From Aphrophora alni (Eukaryota > Arthropoda > Insecta > Hemiptera > Aphrophoridae), in assembly GCA_963513935.1 (NCBI GenBank), contig OY740765.1, positions 115,635,362 to 115,699,361 of the forward strand: 64,000 bases of DNA. The letters are read 5' to 3'. A program made the position numbers and the translations under genes. Below, one piece after another: positions 48,926-58,379 of this stretch. The first letter of the stretch is position 1; the number at the start of each line of letters is the position of its first letter. The notes under the pieces are model-generated. The model was not told the origin of the DNA. It did not search any database and was given only the letters and a program-made list of their open reading frames with translations.

Positions 48926-49315
48926 CTAATTTTTAAATTTTTTCCTGATCTGTCTATACTTATGATCTATATCGTGGTTTTTTAATATTTTTCCTATTTT
49001 AAAAGGATTTGCTTTTAATTTATCCTTACGTTGTAATATTACAACATAAGGCCCTTCATTATTACAATTATTGTAATATCTTATGTTTTGTTGGTTTTGT
49101 TTTTTGGTTGTTGGTGACCTGTCTGGGCTTGTGTCATTTACTTGTGTAATATCCCGTTTTCTACTGCAATCACTACTATCATTGTTTGATGGATTATTTA
49201 AATGATATTGGTTATTTCTACTATTATTTATTGGATTATTTGGCTGATATTGGTTATCGATATTATGGATATCATTTGTTTGAATTATAGATGCAACTGC
49301 TATTTGTGTTTCCAT
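48926..49315 (-). CDS. Gag-like (non-LTR ORF1-type) open frame inside the Harbinger element, 129 codons
   Basis: The frame is intact from Met to stop. Residues 1-85 are Asn/Gln/Ser-rich low complexity. Residues 86-129 read NEGPYVVILQRKDKLKANPF then KIGKILKN, resembling the GP..V.(V/I)......NP..IGK.L block that begins the conserved region of gag-like ORF1 proteins in arthropod LINEs. The zinc knuckles that should follow are absent, so at best it is an N-terminal piece. It ends about 80 bp before the element's left terminal repeat and is on the same strand as the transposase fragment. Either it was captured, or it is a native accessory frame that I misread. A Harbinger Myb-like protein seems less likely, since no Trp-spaced SANT helices are visible. 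Confidence 0.5.
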   Translation of the reverse strand: METQIAVASIIQTNDIHNIDNQYQPNNPINNSRNNQYHLNNPSNNDSSDCSRKRDITQVNDTSPDRSPTTKKQNQQNIRYYNNCNNEGPYVVILQRKDKLKANPFKIGKILKNHDIDHKYRQIRKKFKN

Positions 49316-49399
49316 TTCGAAAAAATCACCGGTTTTAATGGCTGAGAACCTACTTTCTTACCTCAAGCAAATGGCTAGTCGCTTCCTGCTACTAATTGC

Positions 49400-49748
49400 C
49401 TCCCTGTAGGTAGTGTCGTTTTTCCTCTTTAAACTGGTCAAGATTTGATCTAAAATAAATGCAGAATTTTTCATTGTCAGCCTCAAGATCACGCATCAAA
49501 TGATGCTATTCGCCATAAGACTTTCTTTTTCTATTGATCGGATGTACCCACTCGTTTCTTGTTGTCAAACAATACAACAATACCAGCTCATCATCACTAC
49601 TGCTGCTGCTGGAATCATCAAACCAGGGTAAGCCGCACGAAAATCCAGAATCACACCACGGGATTGTCGGAGCTGAAATCTTTCTGAATACTGACGGTAA
49701 ACGTGGCCGGTATAGCATTGCAACAGTCGCGACTATGTGAATTGGCAC
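49400..49748 (-). pseudogene. PIF/Harbinger transposase, N-terminal fragment
   Basis: Reads right to left: DELVLLYCLTTRNEWVHPIN then RKRKSYGE, then (after an in-frame stop) HHLMRDLEADNEKFCIYFRS and NLDQF. This is the opening of Harbinger transposases (W.HPIN..R...GE(Y/F)H.L...L..D...F..YFR....F). An acidic Ser run precedes it (FDDSSSSSSDDE). The protein ends after about 40 further residues and never reaches the DDE core. It lies inside the terminal repeats of the 48825-49813 element, so the element is a deletion derivative of an autonomous Harbinger. Confidence 0.85.
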
Positions 49749-49819
49749 GTGGCTAGCGTGGCCGGCGTGGCATACATTCAGCCACTCACGCCACGTGCAG
49801 TGTGGAAAGGCCTTAAATC

Positions 49820-50519
49820 ACTTATCCCCAACAGACCAAACACCACTCTATGTAACCAGCTCTTAATGAGTTACTTATAATAAACTAATGTGGAGGACTT
49901 ACATTTAATTATAGAAGTAAGTGTACATAACGCGAATCTATTTAAGATGGTTTAATTTTCATAACCTATTACGACACACATCTTATAACTATCGCGGTTT
50001 GACATATTGAATAAACCTTTCCGAGAATCCCGCGAACGCCGTTATCCGAAACTTAGCCCATTTAAAAACTCGCATTAAATAAATAAACTGATAAATTGAG
50101 AGGAATCGATGTTCTGTCGAGTTCTCCAATCCTTGCTCTTCTCTGGACTGATGATCAAAACTGCCACCACAATATCTTCCAGACGCAACCAGATTACAAG
50201 CAAGATTCCGGTACTTAAAAACTGAAATAGTTACATTTGGTGTGTTTAAAATCAGCGTATTTGACATCATTTTTTTTTTTTTTTTTGTAATTTTTTTGAG
50301 ATTTAAATTTTTAACGATCCGTTGTTGTAGACCATATTCCGTTACCTACTACAACTTCAGAAGATACTATAAGGATCTCAGACATTTGACTTTGTATTGA
50401 CTTATCTCTTCGTGATTGTATGTTTTTTTAATCCTGTCGTCTTGCTAAATGTATTTTCATTTTCTCCTATACTCGTCTAAATTAAAATCTTCATGATAAA
50501 TCCTTTACCTTGTTCGGCC
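49820..50519. other. Intergenic sequence, nothing recognised
   Basis: A T-rich run at 50270-50290. The 93-codon frame at 50270-49989 (-) has no recognisable domain. Confidence 0.4.
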
Positions 50520-50753
50520 TCATTTTTTCAAGCGTTGAAAGACTTCTTCGAATCGAGGATTTGGGTTTCCGACAATCGTGTTAATCCTGTGTTTCCACCC
50601 CTCAACTGAATCCGTTGTGCGATGACGTCTTTTAATTGAAGCGATTCCAGAGAGATATCTCCTTTCCTTCCCACGCATACCTGGAGTTTCCTTTGTACCG
50701 CGTGGGCGCGTGAACAGTGGTAGGTCAGAGGCATGTACGCAACAGTAAATCAA
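50520..50753 (-). pseudogene. MULE-type transposase C-terminal scrap
   Basis: The 77-codon frame ends RRHRTTDSVEGWKHRINTIV then GNPNPRFEEVFQRLKK. This resembles the R(T/N)N..EGWH..(L/F)......HP.(I/F)....(L) block near the C-terminus of MULE/FLYWCH-associated transposases in arthropods. The catalytic region is absent. Only this short block supports it, and sequence downstream on the same strand is not clearly related. Confidence 0.5.
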
Positions 50754-51488
50754 CGATCAACTTAGGTAAAAAAACAACTGTAGATTGTTGCTATGTATTG
50801 GGTGTATGCAATCGTTAGATAGTACCTCTAATACAATGGCGGCTTATTAAGTAAATGACACTAAAGATGTTTTCCAATATATCTTCGACAAGCTGATCTG
50901 TAGAAATAAGTTTTGTACGTTTAAAGAGAATTCAAACATATTTAAGAAACGCCACATCACAAGATAGGCTGTGGAACAATATCCGTGGACAATAAACCAC
51001 TTAGTGAGGATCTGGAGCTCTTACCATTCTATGAACACATCAAATTGGCTGCTCTGATATTGGACTTATTTTAAGGAAATATCTATGCTTTTGTATTTCA
51101 TATCTTTAAACAAATTTCATAAACTTAATTGTTTTTGCATATTCAGATGGCGTTAAATTCCTTCCTACTTACAAATTCAAATTATAACAGTCGTCAATTT
51201 GAAAATCTATAAAACAAATTGATGTGAATTATGGTTATTGTTATTTTTTTTAAATTTGTGAGGGTAAAACCAAACACACCCGGGTCAGAACTACCCCCTC
51301 CCCCACCAAAATCAATACTTTGGGCAGCATACAATTTTTGAACCGTGGGCGTGAGCGCGTGGGCTGCTACTGATTCTAACAGCGTCACGCTAGGTATAGA
51401 ACAGAAGTTGATTAAGAGATACCTGACAGGAAGATTATAGTTTTATGCGCAAACAATCGTGATGAGCTGTTAAATATTTTTTAAGATA

Positions 51489-51582
51489 CAGGGTTTCTAA
51501 TTCAACCTTCTGCCACGGGAACAGCGTTCCAATAAATAATTTATTTTAAATTCGAGTGTTCGGTAACTTGTGCGTCACCCTG
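51489..51582. mobile_element. Tiny TA-flanked inverted element (94 bp)
   Basis: TA then CAGGGTTTCTAATTC at left, GCGTCACCCTG then TA at right. Only the outer 6-7 bases pair, so it may be a deletion remnant of a foldback element or chance. Confidence 0.4.
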
Positions 51583-52029
51583 TATTATAGTAGGTCTTGT
51601 TCGGTCAACGCATGAACCGATGGAAACCTACATTTTGACAATAAAGTATAGATCTTAGGGTAGGCATAACTTAGGGGACAAAGTGCCCATCCCACATAAT
51701 GTTACAATGTGGTATACTGTAGACAATAGGAAATGGGTCTATATTGCCTAAATAGGAGGATCCTAGGATCATTTATCATAAGGCAAAGCATTGTTGTGAT
51801 CCCTTGCCATAGTGCTTTATATAGATTTGGGATTCAGGAAAGATTAACAATATCGTTTGTCGTATTCTTAGAATAGTTGAGATATCTCTCTCTCGTACAC
51901 ACTTGCAGTCAGTGGTACGACTGTTGAAATGGTTGTTACTTACGCAATATAAGGAAAGTTTAGTAATTGCAAATAATTTCTAATCTCCGTTTTGTCTTCG
52001 CTTTTAGGAAACGGAAAAAAAGATATTCG

Positions 52030-53120
52030 ACATGTTGCCGTACATAAGCACTAAATGAACATGAAATTTAGTATATAAACACTGTGCTTATATAGAAACC
52101 TATTGAGATTCAGAAAAATCTCTAAATGACGCTTATTTTACACAGTTTTTTGTTCACAACATGTGTGTTATTCAACTTATAACACATTAAATTAGATACA
52201 AAATGTGCAGATTTAAATTCTTCATGTAATGGTAGCAAACCTACCTCTCTACGATGACAAATAGTGAAGTTATTGTCAAAAATGTAATTTAGAACTCTGA
52301 CCTCTCAAGAAATTGTGATATTTGTATAAATACGAGATCCGGTAGGGCCGAATCAGCGACACGAGCATAGGAAGTGGAGGAACCTTAATAAAATGTATTC
52401 AGCTTCGTCGTAGAAGTCTGTAGTAATCACGGTAGCTGCCACAAAAAATAAGATAGAATCATGAAATTTGGTAAATGGGACTAAAGTGTGCAATATAAAA
52501 CCTATAGAATTTCTGAAAATCTAATTTAAAATGTCACAATGGCCATCATTTTAAACATTTTTTGTTCCTATCTCGTGTGTTATTCAACTTATAATACGTT
52601 CGGCATATAATGGTATCAAACACATCTTTCTATGATGATAAATAGAAAAGTTGTTGTCGAAAGATTAAAGTTTCAAACTATGACCTAGCAAGAAATGTGA
52701 TATTTGTATAATTAAGAGGTCCGGCTAGGTAGAGTCACTGACGCGAGTATAGTGAGTGGAGACTCCTCCACATTCAAGGTATAGCTTCGCCAGCTCTGAG
52801 ATAATGAGACGAACGAAGCAAGTGGAAATTTTGTAATATATATACATTTACGAGACTCATTAGGGCCTACCCGACGTAAAGACAATGGTGATATACATAT
52901 TATAAAGTTCAAAAAATTCTGTGCAGAACAAATTTACCATACTAGGTAACACCCCTTTATCTACCACCAATACAAATTAATGTTTCCTACAAGGTTAAGA
53001 TACCAACTTTTGGGCATTATATTAAGGGATCTACTTTTATTACACCGAATGTTGGGCTGAGTAAGTACCATGATGGTTTCTATTACAATTTTTCAAATTT
53101 AAAATGTGATGATCGTGAAA
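52030..53120 (-). repeat. Dispersed repeat family B, inverted, with a duplicated middle
   Basis: CATGAAATTTAGTATATAAA, a GTGTGTTATTCAACTTATAA block and TCTACGATGACAAATAGTGA (52060-52270) recur as ATGAAATTTGGTAAATGGGA, GTGTGTTATTCAACTTATAA and TCTATGATGATAAATAGAAA (52462-52650). The distal part 52930-53100 matches the start of the 6800 copy inverted. The middle module has been duplicated or two copies are adjacent. Confidence 0.75.
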
Positions 53121-53186
53121 GTCAGTATTATAAACAAATTTTTCGTTTAAAACTTTGTAATTTAGGATCGTTTCGTATAGAAACGA

Positions 53187-53430
53187 TCCGTGCCATACTT
53201 AAAAAAGGAGTTACAGACATGCCATACTTTAAACAGGAGTTACATACCACACTTTAAACAGGAGTTACATAGTATAATTTAAACGGGAGTTGCATGCCAT
53301 ACTTTAAACAAGAGTCCATACTTTAAACAGGAGTTAGGCCTACATGTCACACTTTAAACAGGAGTTACATAGTATAATTTAAACAGGATTTGCATGCCAT
53401 ACTTTAAACAAAAGTTGATGCCATATTTAG
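53187..53430. repeat. Minisatellite, ~28-30 bp units with ~120 bp higher-order period
   Basis: Units of CATACTTTAAACAGGAGTTA then CATGC. A variant unit AGTATAATTTAAAC occurs at 53274 and 53375, giving a roughly 100-120-bp higher-order repeat. Confidence 0.88.
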
Positions 53431-53689
53431 CAAAAAGTTTGTCTTTATCTCAATTGTAAGTACGAAAAGTACAACAATAGGATCAACAATGCTCATTATT
53501 CTAAAGCATTCTAAACGAATCTTTTACCGTATCAGGGCGTTATACAGTATATAGAACTCGCTGCTAAATGTCATTCAAAGCTGTGTGCAATTTGCAATAA
53601 CATTTAAGGATTATTATGGATCAATCAAGGGTGGAGATATTAGAAATGAGATGAAATGGTTTTCATTGTAAAGAATGATGGAGTGTATT

Positions 53690-54250
53690 ATTAAGTGGTT
53701 AATTGTATGATGAAAGATTAAGTGTATGATGAATAATTGAGTCTATGATGAATAATTGAGTGTAGGGCCTATGATGAATGTTTGAGTATATTTATGAAAC
53801 TAATTGAGAGTAAGATGAATGATTGAGTATGATGAATATTCGGTGTTTGATGAACTAATGAGTATATAATGAATGATTGAGTGTATGATGAAAGATTGAG
53901 TATGTGATGAATAATTGAATGTATGATGAATGATTGAGGATATGATGAATGATTGAGCGTATGGTGAATTACTGAATGTATGATGAACGATTGAGTGTAT
54001 GATGAATGATTGAGTATATGTTGAATTATTGAGTGTATGATGAAAGATCGAGCGTATGATGAATTATTGAGTGTGTTATGAATGATTGAGTGTATCATGA
54101 AAGATCGAGTGTATGAAGAATAATTGAGTGTATAATGAATTATTGAGTGTGTTTGAATGATTGAGTTTATGATATTATGAATATTATGTCTGATCTAGAA
54201 CGACAAAAGTTGATAGAATGTATAAATGAATGATTGAGTGTGTGATTGTG
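53690..54250. repeat. Minisatellite, ~19-bp units, about 28 copies
   Basis: Units close to TGATGAATGATTGAGTGTA. The 109-codon minus frame (His/Ser/Ile repeats) over it is generated by the array and is not a gene. Confidence 0.95.
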
Positions 54251-54830
54251 ATTACAAATTCTGTTTGGTTATTTTCTTTTGTTAATTGACAAAGAAGACA
54301 ATGATATCAAAGTTTGTTGTTATTGTTTGCCAAGAACAAACATAGGTGAGTTTTTAACTATTTTATTTTGTAAACATTTAGTTATAAACAATAATAATTT
54401 ATTTTTGCATTTGTATTTTTCTTTTTCTAACAATATTGTTTAATTAGAGAATTGCCATTATTTAAGTATACAAAAGAAATCAACTCGCGTTGTCAAGTTA
54501 CTTAGTTTTGTTCACTATTTTTTCATTTTCTAGATTTATCATTTCTAGCTTTATGTAAAATCTAGATAATTATATAGTACTAGTAACCGGGCCTAAATCC
54601 TTATTTTGCTCGGTTGGAAAGGAAAATTAATTTAAATCTAGGACGGGTTAGCTAATGTGACCTCGGTTTTATTTGAAAATTAAAACTATTGTTTACTTGA
54701 AATGCATCATTACAACTAAGCTTAAATAAAAAGAAATGTTCGAAAGTGGAAAATAGTGGACTAGTGGAACCAAGAATACTTTAACTCGGTTTAGGTATAA
54801 CTCTTCATACATTTTGTTTTTATTGTTTAA

Positions 54831-55715
54831 AGGCGAAAATGTCTTGGTCATCTTGGCTTTAGACAAAAAAAAAGAAGAAGATAATATAAAGATCCCTAGC
54901 TCTCGAATACTCTAATAGCGTCAGGGTAGGAATAGAATAAGATTTGGTCAAGGAAGACCTAATAGGAGAGATAAAAAGAGAGGATCGTCATGTCTGTGCT
55001 CACTATAATGAGCCGCTGAGGGCGGCTCTACGTACAAACTACTGTGCCAACTGGATAATTCATATGTGTAACATCTCGTACTTTTTCCGTACACGTTTTG
55101 AGAAGTCCAGAGTTCAAAAAAGTGTGTTGTGCTTTATTTAATGATTTATGAAGTCCATGCTGTTAGGTGCAGCGTAAACTTGTAAACAGCAGATGTTGAT
55201 CATAATTTTTAATTGTGGGCATATTCTGGCCATATCTCGAGGCAGTTTAAATTTTGTTTTGATTATTCGAAATTTAGACCAAATGGGAAATAAACCAAAA
55301 CACGAAGTTTAGATTTGTTAATTGGTTTTAACGATATTTGATCTTTTAAAATTTTTTTAATGCAGCCTCTAAGAATTCCAACAAAATGTATTGGTCGCCA
55401 TCTTCTATAAAAATATTGGAACAGGAGTTATCGATTAAAAAAAGAAAAGTTTTATGGACTTATTAAGTAGCCTAATTCCGAAATTCTCCCTAGGTGAGTG
55501 CATGGGTGTGGCGGACCCGAGTACTCTAGCTGAATCTAAATTTTTCTTCATATAGTCTTGGGTTAAATACCTCTCTTTCTTCTTTCATATTAAGTCTCTC
55601 TTGACCTACTTTTGTTCACTTCCGACTCTGACGCTACTAGAGTATTCGAGGGCTAGTGGTTTTTATATTATCTTCTTTTTTTATATAGCGATGATGACCG
55701 AGACATTTTTCGCCT
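54831..55715. mobile_element. Family E element with clear ends, TTAA target duplication (885 bp)
   Basis: TTAA (54827-54830) is followed by AGGCGAAAATGTCTTGGTCA. The right end, read inverted, is AGGCGAAAAATGTCTCGGTC, with TTAA at 55716-55719. Next in are CTCTCGAATACTCTAATAGC and its mirror GCTACTAGAGTATTCGAGGG. The interior has GGCCATATCTCGAGG and CTCTAAGAATTCCAACAAAA. No transposase frame is present. TTAA duplications are typical of piggyBac and Kolobok groups; I do not assign it further. Confidence 0.82.
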
Positions 55716-55824
55716 TTAAATAAAGGGCGGGAGATCGGTTTTACTAATTTTAGCCCAATTTGAGTAAAATGTGAAATTTCATGACACAAACCAGAGAAAT
55801 TTACTGTTGAAGAATAGGCCTATA

Positions 55825-56565
55825 CAGGAGGTAAAAAAGTCCCGTGGTGGTTAAGTTACCTCTAAACATTAAAAGGAGAAAGCTTAAATTTTGTTTGGTG
55901 TAAAAACACCATATTAAATGGGGTTTTTGGAGGGAGGGGAGCAACTAAAAAAATTTTCCCGTGTAAAGCTTCATCGAGTTGCGATGTTATTGGAAATTTA
56001 ACATCTCCTTTCAATCTAAATACCACAATTTAAACGTCTTGTTTAATATAAAATAACCGCGTAAACGAGAGGGTCTTACCAATCGAAAATAGCGGACGGT
56101 TAAATAATATTTAAAAAATCCAATACTTACATGGAAAATAATTAAACAAAATTACAAACGCAAAAACTTTACTGTTATTTTATTCAAATTTGACCAGAAG
56201 TTCCATTACTCTGAAATTTGAATCTAAACTCAAATTTTATTTTTTACGAATATGTAAACTACAATACGGTACCAAATTTGAATATATTTGACTGGTCGCC
56301 GTTTTGAATTGGACTAAAATAGCGACCTCTAGTTTGCGTGGTTATTTTCTGTTAAATTAGACTTTTATAATGAGGTAATACTCGATGGGGCTTTACATTT
56401 GAAAATTTTGAGTAGTCTCTAAAACCCCACTTAGGAGTGGTGTTGAATTTACCTTATAATTACAAAATATAGTGTTTTTACACCAAACTTTTTTATAAAT
56501 TTGAGCTTTCTACCTTTTAATGTTTAAAAGTTGCTAAACTGTCTCGGAACTTTTTTGACACCTGG
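55825..56565. mobile_element. Foldback MITE family G (741 bp)
   Basis: TA then CAGGAGGTAAAAAAGTCCCG at left. Right, inverted, CCAGGTGTCAAAAAAGTTCC after TA. AACATTAAAAGGAGAAAGCT is mirrored by AGCTTTCTACCTTTTAATGT, and TTTGGTGTAAAAACACC by GTGTTTTTACACCAAA. The sister is at 13040-14025. Confidence 0.82.
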
Positions 56566-56999
56566 TAGCCTATATTAAAAGACGGAAATAAACCTTGACA
56601 ATCGTCGTTAAAAACTACATTCAGTTAAAATACGATTTAGGTGTAGGTAAGATGAGTCTATGGCACAAACAAACCAAGCTTATGTCTATTTAAATAATTA
56701 TATATTTCAAAATATTGATTATTTCTACGTGAAAGTAGTATTATAGTCAAACGTCTTTTTGAAGACGAAAACTTCTTTAGAAAGTTATGTCAATATTTTG
56801 TAGCGTTTAAGTTTTACTTACCCAGTACCCAGTAAGTTACCCAGTATAACACAATTTGGTAATCGCAAAAAACGACCTGCATTTTGTGACTAATCTTCGC
56901 GTTCCATAGCCTCAAGAAACCATAAAGTTTTTTTCGACACACTGTCATTTGTCGTCTGTACGTAGTGTAGGTACGACAGCGGCCACAATAATTAAAAGG

Positions 57000-57600
57000 C
57001 ACATGAAATTTGCTATACGGGACTATAGTGATCCCATCTAGACCCCCCTATTGAAATTCAAAAAATTGAATCGAGAATGTCAAAATGGCACCAATTTAAA
57101 ACCGTTTTTATTCATATCTCGTGTATTATTCAACTTATAACACATTAAATTGATAAAAATGTCCAGACTCCAATTCTGCATGTAGTGGCACATCACATCT
57201 AAATAATGAGAAATAGCTAAGTTACTGTAAAAAATGTAATTTCGAACCCTGAACTCCCAAGCTTCGAGGCCCAATATGGCCGAGACATGGACATGAACGA
57301 AGTTAGTAGAGACTTTGTAATACATATAGCCTATGTCTACGAGGCCCATTAGAATCTTCTCAACATCATGAAAGTAATGATATACATACACAATTACGAG
57401 GTTCAGAAAGCCTGTGTAACATCTGTTTTCTACAAACTTACGCCACTGGATGATACATCTTGATCTACCAATACAGTTAAACATTTACTAAAAGGCCCAA
57501 GAGACCAACTTTATGGCATTACATTAATTTAGAGGATCTGCTTGTATTATACAGTGTATGTGGGTTGGGTAATTACAGTAATGGCAAACTTGTTTAAACT
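57000..57600 (-). repeat. Dispersed repeat family B, inverted copy
   Basis: CATGAAATTTGCTATACGGG, CGTGTATTATTCAACTTATA and GGTTGGGTAATTACAGTAAT are inverted counterparts of landmarks at 6800-7440. The 134-codon minus frame (57484-57080) lies in the repeat and shows no domain. Confidence 0.75.
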
Positions 57601-58245
57601 TATAATGTTCTAATTTTATTCTACTGTTATTAGAACAGCGTAATGATCCTTCCGATTCTCATTGTAATCGGATTAACTACACATTCCTATCTAAATTGCG
57701 CCTAATTATATTTAGGATGATGACTGATGACCAATGAAGAATCGTGGCTAACTTTCGTGAGACAATGATGTGAATAATGCAAGTGTGGTAATTAGTAAAT
57801 TTTATTAGCTTAAATTAATATTATTACAAAAGTTTAAAAAGTACATAAAACCAACAGACTCTGTCAAGAAGGAAAATATTAGTTGTGTAGGTTTTACACT
57901 TAATTATTAATAACGATTACAGTATCAGATACAGTAATGTCATTCATAAGTGGCCAATAGAATTTTTCTTTCACATTCACAGTATTTCGCGCATGTGCAT
58001 AAAAATATTTTTGTCTTAAAGATACTTTACCACGACTTTATGTATGTATATGGTTATACATACATAAATATATTCGTTTTAAACAGCACAAACACAGATA
58101 CATAAAAGTGTTGCTTGTTTCTATATCTGTGATAAAATATCTCATCTGTGTGCTAATCCGAAGCGCTCATCATCCATAAAGTTATCATTATTTAAAATTT
58201 AGCAAATACTTTATTTGATTGTTTTTTTTTTTTATTTGTGCAACA
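57601..58245 (+). other. Upstream region of the O-glucosyltransferase-like gene
   Basis: AT-rich. Contains the palindromic stretch TGTATGTATATGGTTATACA then TACATA around 58040-58063. No TATA box or initiator can be assigned with confidence. A poly(T) run lies about 15 bp before the ATG. Confidence 0.4.
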
Positions 58246-58372
58246 ATGAGAGTGTCAGTTTTTATAGTTTTCATAATTGAATCGTGGAGAGTATACTCAT
58301 TTGAAAAAAACGAGAAGACTATGGAACCTCAAAACGAACTTAATGAAACTATACACTATTTGTACAAAAGAG
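58246..58372 (+). CDS. Exon 1 of a POGLUT1/Rumi-like protein O-glucosyltransferase
   Basis: The ATG at 58246 opens MRVSVFIVFIIESWRVYSFE, with a hydrophobic core (residues 3-11) typical of an ER signal peptide, then KTMEPQNELNETIHYLYKR. The frame meets a stop two codons after a GT donor (AAAAGAG|GTTAGA, GT at 58373), so the exon must end there. It is 127 nt, leaving one G in the last codon. Joining that G to the exon at 62223 gives GAA and continues in frame, which is the main evidence that both belong to one gene. Family members act in the ER lumen and add O-linked glucose to EGF repeats such as those of Notch. The length from signal peptide to the Cys-rich block agrees with the family. No transcript evidence is available. 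Confidence 0.68.
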
Positions 58373-58379
58373 GTTAGAT

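Larger units (their letters stand above)
48825..49813 (-). mobile_element. Complete non-autonomous PIF/Harbinger element, TAA target duplication (989 bp)
   Basis: Left terminal repeat AGGCCATTCCACACTGCAC (48825-48843) matches the right one, inverted AGGCCTTTCCACACTGCAC (49795-49813), at 18 of 19 positions. TAA sits immediately outside both ends (48822-48824, 49814-49816), the 3-bp duplication typical of PIF/Harbinger. Inside are the first exon-like part of a Harbinger transposase next to the right end, then a gag-like frame near the left end. Subterminal GC-rich palindromic CACGTGGC and ACGCGTGGC blocks lie beside both ends. The catalytic DDE region is missing. Confidence 0.88.

Noticed and set aside
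50528..50734. Second minus-strand frame overlapping the MULE scrap
   Set aside because: It is the shadow frame of the one that carries the SVEGWKHR block.
53769..54098. 109-codon frame of His/Ser/Ile repeats
   Set aside because: Translation of the 19-bp minisatellite.
54241..54360. Possible first exon ending ACATAG|GTGAGT
   Set aside because: The frame from the nearby ATG stops exactly at the donor and no partner exon was found.
57080..57484. 134-codon minus-strand frame
   Set aside because: Sits in repeat family B and is not conserved in the other copies.
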